DNA of 64,000 nucleotides from Blastomussa wellsi (Eukaryota; Cnidaria; Anthozoa; Scleractinia; Plerogyridae): NCBI GenBank assembly GCA_947652115.1, contig OX393574.1, positions 12,592,654 to 12,656,653 of the forward strand, read 5' to 3'. Shown piece by piece: positions 38,833 to 47,388 of this stretch (position 1 is its first letter; each line of letters starts with the position of its first letter). The notes under the pieces were generated by a model. It saw only the letters and a program-made list of their open reading frames with translations, ran no database searches and was not told where the DNA came from. The position numbers and the translations under genes were made by a program.

Positions 38833-40992
38833 TCAAAAAAATACGTCAAGGTTGCTACTAACCACAAAGTAGCAAGTGGCAAACTCGATAAGTTTTGGAG
38901 CACATCGTTTGCCAAAAGCGCAGCAGAAATTCTTGCGACATTCCTCTTCCTTGGTGCATTTCTATAAGAAGACATTAAAATCCAATATCAAAAGTATATT
39001 GACCAATGAAAATGCCGTTTGCTGATGTGATGACTTCAGTATTTAATAGCATTAAGAACATTTTTGGCAAACTGTTCTTACGTTGAATAGCCAGCGTTTT
39101 GTTCTCATGGGTTCATCAGCGACTTGGTTATCAAGGTCGACTGTTTCCACCTCAATCTGCATTCCTTCCGGCATGCACTGTTTGACAGGCATAACATTTC
39201 CCTGGTAGATCAGCTCTTTGGTGAGAACGCAGGATAGGCCGGATTGACAGCTACAGTCTGGAGATCCATCCTACGAGGAAAACGCGACCAGAAAATAAAA
39301 ATTCTGCTTAATGGTTGGAAAAAGCGATGTTTTGCTTTGGAAGTATATATTTTTATGCCTTTCTCCCCTCCTCAGGTTAGGGAATTGCAAAATAGTGGGC
39401 TGCATACCCGCGCTCGTTTACTGGGTGCTAGAATAAAGACAGACAATCCCAGATGGAGTAAAATGGCTAAGGGCAAAGACCCAAAGCCGATTTAATCATT
39501 ACTTTCTTGAATAAATTATAAAAAAACAATTAGCTCTATAAAACGTGTTAGCCCAGTAAAGGTGAGGGCACAAAAACGCCCAAAAAACTAAACTAAAATA
39601 CCACAAGGAAACAAAGAGGACAGGACAAGGGGAGGAGGAGGGATGTGAGAACAAAGTGTCAACCAGCGAGGAGAAGCGAGAATGAATGAATGGACTAATG
39701 CTTTGTAGCCTAGCCACAAGTCAAAACATATAGGGGGGGGGGGGGGCTCAATATATTGAGGCAACCAAACCCCTTGTCCAGGCCCTGCACAGTGTCCTAT
39801 GCTATTACAAAACAAAACTATTGCAAAACAAGCATATGCACGTGCCTTCATGTTACACAATAAAATCAACTGAATTCCTCAGGAAGAAAGACATAAAAAT
39901 TCTATTCGCATCGCAAATAATCTCTTTCCTTTTTGTATGAAATATGCAATAAGTTTCTTTCGTTAGTTTTAGTCTAAAATAGGGAAAAGGGTTTCAGGAA
40001 AGCGCCGCACACTCCCATCTAAAATTTCTTCCCGAGACTTATGGTAGCAGTTAAGAGGGGGGTGAATAGGCTCGCGGATCAACGGATTTAGCCTTAAAAA
40101 GCACACGGATTGCGGATTTCATCGTAAAATTAAGCGGATTCGCGGATTTCGAAAATGCAGTGGCTCACGGATTAGCTGATAATTTTAGCTCGGATTCCGG
40201 ATTCTGCATGCCATGAAGTTCGGATCGCGGCCTTGGTGTATCTTAAGTCTTTGTCTCAGCGGCAGTATCGTTTTTTCCATTTTCTGTTTGGACGAGGCCC
40301 AAACCACCGCTTTACATTAGATCTGCCGCAAAAAGAAGCAAAGAGACGAAACCTTTTGAAAAAATGCCATCAAAAACAATATGTACCATCCTTTCAGTGA
40401 AACTGTTACACAGAAAGTTTTCGAGGAATTTGGATGCGGATTTGAACGAAAATAGTGGCGGATTGACGGATTTGTCCAAAAAATAGCACGGATTGGCGGA
40501 TTCCCGTACCCCTATTCACCCCCCTCAGTTAAGTTAACTCACCGGTCTGTTACAAGCTGCAAGCTTGGGAAGGTTTGAACAGCCCTTGAAAGGAACAAAA
40601 ACCAATTAGAGCCATTGGATTGAGTACATATATGTTGCTTCGCGTGATATGTTCTGATATGCACCGTTCCCTAAAATTCTCTACCATGACGGTTTCCTTA
40701 AATTAATGTTTCATTCGCAGACTGACTTATCTGTATGCTGTTGAAGCAACAAAGTTTTAAGTGTGTATTGGCCTGGAGGAAAGTAGTTAGAAATCATGAA
40801 CTGAGATGTTGAGAAAAAAAATCTCACTATTCCTGCTATTATTTGACCGGTTCGCCTCTAATAGTCTGCTATTAAGTAAACAAAAATTGCTTTGGATTTA
40901 GGGAAAATTACAGAGAATCTATAAACAGACGTTTCCGACAAGCTTACCAAAGAAACCGTAGCACAGAGGCTCAAAAAGATAAAAATCTTCAT
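38833..40992 (-). CDS. Small secreted Cys-rich protein, complete, four exons
   Basis: Minus-strand exons: 40992-40948 (signal peptide, MKIFIFLSLCATVSL, donor GTAAGC), 40584-40543 (GCSNLPKLAACNRP, donor GTGAGT), 39270-39082 (SPDCSCQSGLSC, then KQCMPEG, donor GTAAGA) and 38961-38833 (KCTKEEECRKNFCCAFGKRC, TGA stop). All introns are phase 0, giving about 134 residues. After the signal peptide there are about a dozen Cys in clusters (C, C, CxC, GLxC, QC, then C, EEC, CC, RC, C). The EC-CC-C arrangement is reminiscent of colipase/Dickkopf/prokineticin folds (analogy only). Probably an extracellular ligand, inhibitor or venom-like peptide. It lies convergent to the sulfotransferase. Its paralogue is at 6.2-6.95 kb and a decayed copy is at 28.3-29.4 kb. 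Confidence 0.75.
40056..40525. mobile_element. hAT-type MITE with 8-bp target duplication
   Basis: A perfect 15-bp terminal inverted repeat AGGGGGGTGAATAGG is flanked on both sides by CAGTTAAG (40048-40055 and 40526-40533). The interior is dense in CGGATT/GCGGATT motifs, which look like the subterminal repeats bound by hAT transposases. An 8-bp duplication is the hAT hallmark. It sits in intron 2 of the Cys-rich gene, a few bases from the exon-2 donor. Confidence 0.9.
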
Positions 40993-42045
40993 GACTTGAG
41001 TTCTTAACGAGACGGAAGGATCTGAAATTTTGTCTACTAACTCCAAACGAAGTTGAGTGTTAAGAACTCTCTTGCCTGTTTTATAGTCAACGGTAAAATT
41101 ACAAGCGACAGATTTAATGACTCGGAAATAAAATTATAACCAAAGAACTTGCAAACAACAAGTTCAAACGAAAAACATTTTCAGGTAAGAGCACGTTTAT
41201 TCAACTGTTTTTTTTTTTTCAACAGTGAACGAGGAGAGTGCTCTTTACTTTTAGTCGGAAAACATTCGAATTTCAGTTATCAAATATTTTTAGCCCTCAA
41301 TGTTCCCAATTTTTCTTTTAGCGAAAATTAGGTCTTCATCTATCGTTATAGCTTTTAAATTTTACTAAGTTTAGTTGTATTGAAATGTTGCTCCCAGATT
41401 ATTTTTGTAAAATAGAGCTATAAACATCGAGAAAAATACGTGCTACAGGATATTGTAAAAAGGGGTCGAAAGCTAGATATTTAAAGGTGGCTCTTTTGCC
41501 GAAGATGGGTATTGCGAATCTCTGATGCTTTTCTTTGTTATCGATCGTTCAAATAAGAACTTTTCTCCTTTGTTCAATAAAAAAATGTTCTTTTCGAAAA
41601 CAATCATATTAATTATGTTAATTTCATAAACCATTTCCCTTCTTTTTCAGCTTTTTTACCTTTGTATGTGCCTATTATAAAATAAAATCCATCTGCAAAA
41701 CAGAGAAACCGATCTATTTATCGACGATTTGTACATATTTCTAAACACTAGATTATGTAAACAAAAAATTTAAGGGCGAAGAAAAACACTAAAAAATGAA
41801 TGCAACTTTAACAACACATTACCCACGTCAAATATTTGTCATTTATTTTAAAGCGCGCAATGGCTGATACTAGGTAATATTTGGATAAAACAATTTTTTG
41901 TGAGAGCTCGTGGGCACTATTTCCGCAGTTGTGTTTAACTCGATATTTAATTTAAAATTATGCTACGAGCCCGAGTTTTCCATGAGCGAACAGTCAGCCA
42001 GGCGAAGCCGAGTTAACTATCGCTCATAGAAAACGAGGACGAGTA
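40993..42045. other. Host intergenic DNA up to the element
   Basis: AT-rich, no gene seen. At 41963-42036 there is an inverted pair (CGAGTTTTCCATGAGCGA and TCGCTCATAGAAAACGAG). This lies just before the likely left edge of the virus-like element and could belong to either side. Confidence 0.45.
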
Positions 42046-42239
42046 GTCTAATTGTTTTAGTAGAAACTCTAAAGGGTTACATTCTAAAAGCTACAATTTT
42101 TACTGTAAGTATTTTTTGAGCCAAAAATCAAGAAAAATCTTTTATTCAAAGAGCAACGTGCGCGCGATCGTTTTCTATCGGCGAATAGAAAACAGCGGGA
42201 CAACCAATTAGATTCACGGATTTCCAATAGAACACAAGT

Positions 42240-42420
42240 AGTAAGTGGTTACGAGTTGACAACGGACCAATCAGAATCGAGTATTTTTTGAATGGACCAA
42301 TCAGGAGGCCGTATTTCAACCACGTGACTTTTCTAAACTTGAAATTTGGAGGTGAAAAACGTCATCACTCATGAACCAATCAGGAGACAGTATTCAAATT
42401 TTAATGGTCACACAATACAT
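42240..42420. promoter_or_regulatory. Cluster of CCAATCAG boxes at the element's left edge
   Basis: Three copies of CCAATCAG (near 42271, 42298 and 42376) and one CCACGTGAC occur within 150 bases. The same motifs, CCAATCAGGAACCA and GTCACGTG, form the two divergent promoters at 43.65 and 58.3 kb. Probably an enhancer or terminal promoter of the element. Confidence 0.45.
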
Positions 42421-42606
42421 GTCACGCAATACATGTCACGCAAAAAAACCTGGTAACGAGTTTCACGCAAAAAAAAAAACCTGGTAACGAGTCACACAAT
42501 ACATGTCACGCAAAAAACCTGGTAACGAGTTCACACATGTCACGCAAAAAACCTGGTAACGAGTTCAATGTCGCGCAATAACTGGTAACGAGTTCAATGT
42601 CACGCA
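42410..42606. repeat. Short tandem repeat with CTGGTAACGAGT
   Basis: Five copies of CTGGTAACGAGT separated by CACGCAAAAAA or TCAATGTC linkers, unit length about 30-40 bases, with a related ACAATACATGTCACGC unit at the left. It lies directly after the stop of the first element gene (minus strand), so it may be in a 3' UTR or in the terminal repeat. Confidence 0.8.
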
Positions 42607-42610
42607 ATGT

Positions 42611-43513
42611 TCAATGCTTCTTGATGAATTTGAATGGTGCATTTTTTACCATCTTTTCCCAGAATTTCTCGCAAGCGAGTGCGGGATGATTTTTCACTTG
42701 CGTTTTCCATACTCTCCATCCTGCTCGGAACGCCTGGCCGAAGTTGTGCAAATTCATCGGGATTTTGCCGACGCTGGGATCTTGATCGCACTTTCTGATG
42801 AGAAACTTTGACACGGTTTCCCTGTACATCAACAATTCCCTTGTGATTATCACGAACTCTTGATCCATCACGAATTTGGTGTTTAATCTGATGATCATTT
42901 TGACTGGATCGTTTTCGTCATTGTCCACTGTGTTTGCAGCCTCTGCCCTCATTTTTTCGGCTGCGTTGTCTTGTGCGTTGTCCTCCATGTCGTCTTCCGA
43001 TTCTGGAAGCGTTTCGTTTGCCTCCACCTGCTCTTCGTCGTCGTCGTCGTCGTCTGAATCAGGCACCACAGTTTTGACCCAGGCCTCCAGCTTTTTCTCC
43101 TCTTCTTTTTGTTGGTCGTACACGTTCTTTACTTTTTGTATGAGCTGCTGCACTTGTTGGTATTTTTGCTCATCCACAATCTCGCCTTGTTCCAGTGTTT
43201 GTTTCAGCTCTTCGGTCAAGGCATCTGTCTTCTTCCTCAGTCTCAACTGAGATTTGACTTTTTCCACTCCCTGCATCAACAAGACAGCATTTTCACTGCA
43301 TACTTTGTTGCATGCGCTCTCCTCGTCATCTGTCATGGACTCTGCGTTGGTGATCAGCGAATTGGCATCGCTTGCCATTGACTCTGCATCGTCGTCTTCT
43401 TCCCATGCGGGCGTCAACACCAGCGTTCCTTTTTCTTTATGTGCGTCTTCTTTATCTATGTCTTCCACCCAGTCTTTCCCTGATGTTGTTTCTTTTGCCC
43501 ACTCGTCTGACAT
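42611..43513 (-). CDS. Acidic coiled-coil protein of the element, unknown function
   Basis: 300 residues from ATG at 43513 (MSDEWAKETT). I chose this start because the upstream open frame runs through the promoter and a TATA box lies at about 43600-43607 on this strand. The N-terminal third is acidic. Residues about 90-150 are charged and helical (coiled coil), and then comes an Asp/Glu run (SDDDDDDEEQVE). The C-terminal about 100 residues are better ordered, with VIITRELLMYRETVSKF and GRAGWRVWKTQ-like aromatic residues (AFRAGWRVWKTQ). I do not recognise a family. It is transcribed divergently from array 1. It could be a structural or regulatory protein. Confidence 0.7.
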   Translation of the reverse strand: MSDEWAKETTSGKDWVEDIDKEDAHKEKGTLVLTPAWEEDDDAESMASDANSLITNAESMTDDEESACNKVCSENAVLLMQGVEKVKSQLRLRKKTDALTEELKQTLEQGEIVDEQKYQQVQQLIQKVKNVYDQQKEEEKKLEAWVKTVVPDSDDDDDDEEQVEANETLPESEDDMEDNAQDNAAEKMRAEAANTVDNDENDPVKMIIRLNTKFVMDQEFVIITRELLMYRETVSKFLIRKCDQDPSVGKIPMNLHNFGQAFRAGWRVWKTQVKNHPALACEKFWEKMVKNAPFKFIKKH

Positions 43514-43526
43514 GTTTCTCTCTGTT

Positions 43527-43580
43527 TGCTTTGAGTTTATCTCTGCTTGCTTTGAGTTTATCTCTGCTCGCTTTGAGTTG
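43527..43580. repeat. Triplicated 21-bp unit in the leader of the acidic gene
   Basis: GCTTTGAGTTTATCTCTGCT-type units occur three times in the 5' untranslated region of the minus-strand acidic gene. Confidence 0.75.
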
Positions 43581-43593
43581 ATGTGTCTGCTTG

Positions 43594-43739
43594 CATTCTT
43601 TATATAGTTGTTGCGATGACGTATTTTGTCACGTGGAGGGTGGGTGGGGGTGGGGGGGTATCCCCCCTTTTTATCAACCAATCAGGAACCAGCTCCTGGC
43701 CTATATAAGTGGAGACCTGACTTTGTTTGTTTGTTTGCG
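43594..43739. promoter_or_regulatory. Divergent promoter P1 (acidic gene / array 1)
   Basis: Holds a minus-strand TATA (CTATATAAAG, about 43607-43599), GTCACGTG (43628-43635), a near-palindromic G6-TAT-C6 block (43652-43667), an inverted-CCAAT-type box CCAATCAGGAACCA (43678-43691) and a plus-strand TATA (TATATAAG, 43702-43709). The 60 bases 43651-43710 match 58320-58379 with about five differences. The array-1 ATG is 38 bases after the TATA. Confidence 0.8.
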
Positions 43740-44487
43740 ATGGCGTTGCCTAGAAGGAGTCGACGATTGGCAGGACTTGGCCCTGAGAAAGAGATGTATA
43801 GTGACATTTGTTTTATTTGTTTGTTGCCCCTCGATGTCGGTTCGTTGTCTAATTGCAAGGCGTTGGACTGTTGCGGTAAATTCATTCATAAGAGATGTCA
43901 TGAGAATTTTAGTGCTCGTCCTCGCGTGGCTTGTGGACATTGCCGGAAACCGATTCTTTTTTCGTCTGACGAATCGCCGGAAGACCCTGAGCAACATGCA
44001 GAGATGGCCCTGCGACGCATCCAACTTTATCGTCGGGAACGACTGTATCGCTCGTTCCATGCACCTGGAACTGTGTCGTACGGCATGGTGAGTATTTGTT
44101 GTTGTGGGCGAACGCGAAGAGTAATGGGATTGATTGTTTTTTTGTTTGCAGATACCTCATCCATTTGACGAGGACGTTTGGTTAAAGTTATTGGAGATTG
44201 CTGAGCAAATAGTCAACAATAGACATTTGATTGATCGCCATCACCGCGTTGTGATCAGAGGAGAAGTGTACTCATACCACGAGTTGGATGCTACAGACGA
44301 ACTGTACATCGAGGAAATTTTACGTAGGTTTTTTACTTTTTGTATTTTTCATCCGCGATTTGTTCGTCGGTATGGGTTTATTCGCACCGTGTGTTTTCAT
44401 TTGAATTATTATTTTTTGGAGAGTGCTGCGTTTTTGTTTTGTAGTGACATGAGTTGGTATCATTATAGTTCGGATCATGTGTGGTGA
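43740..44487 (+). CDS. Array 1 constant region (RING-like) with read-through end
   Basis: Exon 1, 43740-44087 (116 codons from MALPRRSRRL), encodes a RING/treble-clef zinc domain: CFIC, then CKALDCCGKFIHKRC, then CGHC followed by RKPI. It ends at donor GTGAGT in phase 0. After a 64-base intron (acceptor TTTGCAG), exon 2 starts at 44152 (IPHPFDEDVW) and reaches a second donor, C|GTAGGT at 44324, phase 1. If that donor is not used, the frame reads through to a stop at 44487, giving one of five possible C-termini. RING proteins usually act as E3 ubiquitin ligases; here that is inference from Cys/His spacing. Driven by P1. Exon 2 ends with EELYIEEIL-type helix (LYIEEILR). Confidence 0.75.
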
Positions 44488-44514
44488 TGATTTTCGTTTG
44501 TTGTTTTTTTTTAG

Positions 44515-44639
44515 GTAATTTTATAGCTGAAGAATTGTTAATGGCAGAGAGATATTGCACTGATTTTGTTTTTGAATGTGATTATTCGAGTTGTTTTGAT
44601 TTTGACTTTTACGAGTGTGATTCTGTTATTTTTTTTTAA
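44515..44639 (+). CDS. Array 1 alternative terminal exon A
   Basis: Acceptor TTTTTTTTTAG ends at 44514. The exon starts GT, which completes the Arg codon begun by C at 44323. It adds 40 residues (NFIAEELLMAERYC...) and stops with TAA at 44637-44639. Rich in Cys, Asp and Phe. It shares the R-x-F-x opening of the other ends. Expression is predicted from splice sites and phase only. Confidence 0.6.
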
Positions 44640-44691
44640 TCGTTTTATTTTCAATATCGGAGATTGTAACCGTTGTCTCTCGTTTTCTTAG

Positions 44692-44900
44692 GTGGTTTTG
44701 TGCGTCACATGTGTTTTGATAGATTTCGTACTGCGTCTATTGTGATTGACTTTGTTTGGCATAGAGAGTTTACACCGTGGTTGACTGATGAAAGACGACA
44801 TGAATATGTGATTGAAATGTATCGTTTGCGTGTTAGTTTCATTCCCGAAGAAGACGTGTGGGTTTATGAACGCACTCCCTTTGATCTTTTTCTTAGGTGA
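44692..44900 (+). CDS. Array 1 alternative terminal exon B
   Basis: Acceptor CGTTTTCTTAG ends at 44691. The phase-1 join gives R-GFVRHMCFDRF and onward, 68 added residues, TGA at 44898-44900. The longest variant end; it contains VIDFVWHREF and VSFIPEEDVW, which align with the core of exons C and D. Its last codons and stop overlap the acceptor of exon C. Confidence 0.65.
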
Positions 44901-45072
44901 TTTTGTGCAAATGGTTTGCGATAGAAGATTTCCACTTGATTATTTTGATTTTCAATTTACATGGATGGATGGAATGGATGGAATTTTTGGATGGATTGAA
45001 TTTTTTCCTACCGATGTTCTTTTTTTCCGTTCTCTGCGTCATGTTTGGCGTATTAGACCAGTTAGATTGTGA
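44897..45072 (+). CDS. Array 1 alternative terminal exon C
   Basis: Acceptor TTTTTCTTAG ends at 44896, inside the end of exon B. The phase-1 join gives R-DFVQMVCDRRF, 57 added residues, stop at 45070-45072. Aligns with exon B at DFVxxxCDRF. Also contains a short WMDGMDGIFGW repeat. Confidence 0.62.
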
Positions 45073-45108
45073 GAGGCGATGTGTGAATTTAGTTTTTTTT
45101 CGTTGTAG

Positions 45109-45290
45109 GTCATTTTATGAACACTGTGTTGCTTGGAAGATTGCAGTCTTTCAATATTGTATTTGAAATTCAATACTATGATCGATTTCGTTATATCAAT
45201 TTCATTTTTGGTTTTCCTATTTTTCCTGTTACATTATTTTATGCTCGCATAACTTGGTACGAATGGATGCGAAGACAAGACACGCAATAG
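45109..45290 (+). CDS. Array 1 alternative terminal exon D
   Basis: Acceptor TTTCGTTGTAG ends at 45108. The phase-1 join gives R-HFMNTVLLGRL, 59 added residues, TAG at 45288-45290. Last unit of the array. A variant poly(A) signal ATTAAA follows at 45340-45345, the only one I see after the array's promoter. Confidence 0.62.
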
Positions 45291-45307
45291 TAGTAGTAAT
45301 GGTAGTT

Positions 45308-45345
45308 TTTTAATGAAATTGTGTAAAGTTACAACGAAGATTAAA
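45308..45345. terminator. Convergent poly(A) signals
   Basis: ATTAAA on the plus strand (45340-45345) for array 1 and ATTAAA on the minus strand (45313-45308) for the structural-gene unit. The two transcription units therefore overlap slightly at their 3' ends. Confidence 0.5.
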
Positions 45346-45670
45346 GATGAAGTTTCAACTTAACTTGTATGATTTTTTTGACAATCCTTTCTGTTATGGT
45401 CTTGCGTCCGGGTAACTTATTGATTGCTTTTATCATCTTTTTGTCTGCTTTCCATTTGTCTTTTAAAGTCTTTGCATGATTGTAATCGATGTCGTGTTGT
45501 TTGGCAATTCTGTCCAGTCGATTGATTCCCTTGTCACCTCGTTTCAATCTCTTGGCCAAATGAGTACCGGGTCCCATGAACTGATAACCAGGCCAGTGAA
45601 ATTCTATTCCGATCTTGCCTAATAAACTTTGAATGTCAAATCCTCCTTTTGCGTTAGTCATCGTCGTCAT
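45341..45670 (-). CDS. Phospholipase A2-domain protein (parvovirus VP1-like)
   Basis: 109 residues. The motif YQFMGPGT (residues 29-36) matches the Ca2+-binding loop of the viral PLA2 family, and NRLDRIAKQHDIDY (50-63) carries the catalytic His59-Asp60 pair followed by the usual Tyr. In parvoviruses this domain breaches endosomal membranes; related domains are found in adintovirus-like elements. The C-terminal third is basic. ATG at 45670 or 45661 are both possible. Its start overlaps the end of the upstream gene by 17 bases. Probably a virion entry factor (inference). Confidence 0.82.
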   Translation of the reverse strand: MTTMTNAKGGFDIQSLLGKIGIEFHWPGYQFMGPGTHLAKRLKRGDKGINRLDRIAKQHDIDYNHAKTLKDKWKADKKMIKAINKLPGRKTITERIVKKIIQVKLKLHL

Positions 45671-46340
45671 CGTCGTCGTAGTCTAAGGGTCTGCGTAGTT
45701 TTTTTCCTTTGGCCCAATCTTGCCAACCAGGTCCAGGTTTTAACTTTTCTGCTTCGGTTTTTCTTTTTCTTCTTCTTTTTGGCGGCTCTTCATCCTCCTC
45801 CTCGTCATCATCCTCGTCGTCGTCGTCGTATGCGGTGGCTGCCTTTGCACTTAGTTTTTCTTTGATTTTTTCGAATCTTTTTTTCAATTCTTTTGCTTTT
45901 TTTGTTACTGCAGGCACGGGAGTGGAAGGTTCCATTTTTGGTTCCTTTTTTGGTTCCTTTTTTGGTTCCTTTTTGATTGCTTGTACAGCAGGTGTTTTCT
46001 TTGTGCTTTTGATGACTTGTTTCAGTAGGTTTTCCAAAGGGGTGTATAACAAGGCGTCTTCGTCGTCGTCGTCGTCATCTTCCCCTGTGGCTGATGCGGG
46101 TCCCGCCCGCAAAGGACCTTGTCTGATTTTTTTGGTTAACCGTCCTATTTCTCTTGCCATTGGTTTGATTTTTTTGACGGCGATAGCTGGAGGAATGCGT
46201 TTGGATTGAGAGATGAGTTGTTTTTCTGCAGACATGCGAGCCGCTTTTTTTAACAGAGCACTCTCTGTCAATTTGCCTTTGTAATGATTTGTCAGTTTAT
46301 CCATCTCGTTGGCAGGCACCATTATTACTTCTTCCGTCAT
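45654..46340 (-). CDS. Charged low-complexity protein, probable virion core component
   Basis: 228 residues. The N-terminal about 75 residues are helical and basic (MTEEVIMVPANEMDKL opening). Then come an Asp run (EDDDDDDED), a repeated KKEPKKEPKKEP segment, a Lys-rich helix, a second acidic run and a basic RRRKRK patch, ending in Asp codons made of a GTC/GTCGTC simple repeat. No known domain. Position in the capsid gene block and charge pattern suggest a DNA-packing or scaffold role (inference). Confidence 0.65.
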   Translation of the reverse strand: MTEEVIMVPANEMDKLTNHYKGKLTESALLKKAARMSAEKQLISQSKRIPPAIAVKKIKPMAREIGRLTKKIRQGPLRAGPASATGEDDDDDDEDALLYTPLENLLKQVIKSTKKTPAVQAIKKEPKKEPKKEPKMEPSTPVPAVTKKAKELKKRFEKIKEKLSAKAATAYDDDDEDDDEEEDEEPPKRRRKRKTEAEKLKPGPGWQDWAKGKKLRRPLDYDDDDDDD

Positions 46341-46689
46341 TTTCGTAGTGTTGCTTTAATAAGTCCTCGTAACAGGTTTGCCAGTGGATTGCTTCTTCCT
46401 CCAAGTCTTTGATTACTTTCTTCCAATTTCGTCTTGCTTCGTTGCACTCGTTGCACAAAGTGACCGTTTTGCCTGGTGGTGTGTTGACTCTTATATCTTG
46501 GCAGGTCGGGCACTTCCTTTCGTCGTTGTATTTGTATGCTAAATGCTCTTGCAAGAGTTTGTCGTGGGTTTTACGACAATGGTCGATCGTTTCTTGCAAT
46601 TCCACGTTCCTGTCATTGGCTTCTTTCAATAATTTGACGAGCATGGTGTTGGTTTCGTGTAACGCGCTTATCCTTTTTTGCATCGACAT
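46297..46689 (-). CDS. Coiled-coil zinc-ribbon-like small protein
   Basis: 130 residues. Residues 1-55 form a heptad-rich coiled coil (KRISALHETNTMLVKLLKEA). Then CPTC and CNEC (about residues 60-82) form a likely zinc ribbon, followed by a second helix (WKKVIKDLEEEAIHW). Overlaps both neighbours in other frames (44 and 22 bases). Family not recognised. Confidence 0.65.
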   Translation of the reverse strand: MSMQKRISALHETNTMLVKLLKEANDRNVELQETIDHCRKTHDKLLQEHLAYKYNDERKCPTCQDIRVNTPPGKTVTLCNECNEARRNWKKVIKDLEEEAIHWQTCYEDLLKQHYENDGRSNNGACQRDG

Positions 46690-46994
46690 GCTTTGAAAGT
46701 GTCTCGTAAACCTGACCAGAATCCTTCTCCCGTTTGATTTAGCAGATGTTCTCTTCGTCGCTTCACCGAGTTTTTGCGTTTCCCTATTTCTCGCAACTTT
46801 GTTTTATACCTTCCCAGTTTCTTGACCAGTGAGGGTGACACGGGAATGTTCTTTTTTAGGAGATTCAAGACCATTTCGCTGACAGCGTTGATTTGATCAG
46901 AATTGGCGTGCGTTAACATGTCTTGCCGTTTGTATCGATTGCTTTCGTTGAGTATGCTTTCCAAGAAAGGTCTTTGGCGTATAATCCTCTTCAT
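46668..46994 (-). CDS. Conserved small basic protein of Polinton-type elements
   Basis: 108 residues from ATG at 46994. The pattern RPFLESIL, then NSDQINAVSEMVLNLLKKNI, then LKRYKTKLR-like (KLGRYKTKLREI), KRKNS and a terminal GEGFW resembles a small protein I have seen repeatedly beside capsid genes of metazoan Polintons. Function is unknown; a helical, basic, DNA- or capsid-binding role is likely. Confidence 0.6.
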   Translation of the reverse strand: MKRIIRQRPFLESILNESNRYKRQDMLTHANSDQINAVSEMVLNLLKKNIPVSPSLVKKLGRYKTKLREIGKRKNSVKRRREHLLNQTGEGFWSGLRDTFKACRCKKG

Positions 46995-47176
46995 ACTTCC
47001 CACGGTGCTGCGCGTCGATTATAACTGCCAGTGACGCCTAATGCTCCCATCCTCTTATACCTTTTATCTTTTCCTAATTTGTAACCTATTTTGGCTGCGC
47101 TTGCGAGTATGGATAGTAGTCCTCCTCCACGCTGCTTCCTTCTTCTTCTTCTTTTTGGTTTGTTTGCTCTCTTCAT
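46991..47176 (-). CDS. Small basic protein with QRGG site (pX/pVII-like)
   Basis: 61 residues. RRRRRKQRGGG near the N-terminus is followed by a hydrophobic helix LLSILASAAKIGYKLG. The QRGG-G sequence resembles adenovirus-protease sites (xxGG-x or xxGx-G). Probably a precursor matured by the element's protease, membrane-active or DNA-binding. Overlaps both neighbours by 4 bases. Confidence 0.6.
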   Translation of the reverse strand: MKRANKPKRRRRRKQRGGGLLSILASAAKIGYKLGKDKRYKRMGALGVTGSYNRRAAPWEV

Positions 47177-47388
47177 TGTCGTCGTCGTCGTCGTCTTCGT
47201 TTACTGGTGGATGTCAATCCTTTTCTCACACCGTGATCCACTGCACCTTGTAAGGCACCTAACGCTGCTGACTTTGCTAATGCTTTACCTCCACTGATCA
47301 AAACTGGAAGAAGTGATGCTAGCGCTGATGCACCTCCTCGTTGACTTATTCTTCGTCTTCTTCTTCTTCGCACTGTCCGTCTGGCCAT
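47173..47388 (-). CDS. Small Arg-rich protein with QRGG site
   Basis: 71 residues from ATG at 47388, chosen because the frame above it overlaps the upstream gene. MARRTVRRRRRRRISQRGGA is followed by an Ala/Leu-rich amphipathic helix (SALASLLPVLISGGKALAKS) and a basic tail. Same layout as the preceding small gene, so the two are probably paralogues or functional partners in the virion. Adenoviral pVI/mu proteins share this basic-GG-amphipathic design. Confidence 0.6.
   Translation of the reverse strand: MARRTVRRRRRRRISQRGGASALASLLPVLISGGKALAKSAALGALQGAVDHGVRKGLTSTSKRRRRRRRQ

Noticed and set aside
42876..43607. Ser/Cys-rich open frames on the plus strand
   Set aside because: They are antisense to the Asp/Glu-rich coiled-coil gene; GTC/TCG runs opposite acidic codons give Ser runs. 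No independent signals.
45709..46209. Plus-strand 166-residue Ser-rich frame
   Set aside because: Antisense of the acidic/basic virion protein; the Ser runs mirror the Asp codons.
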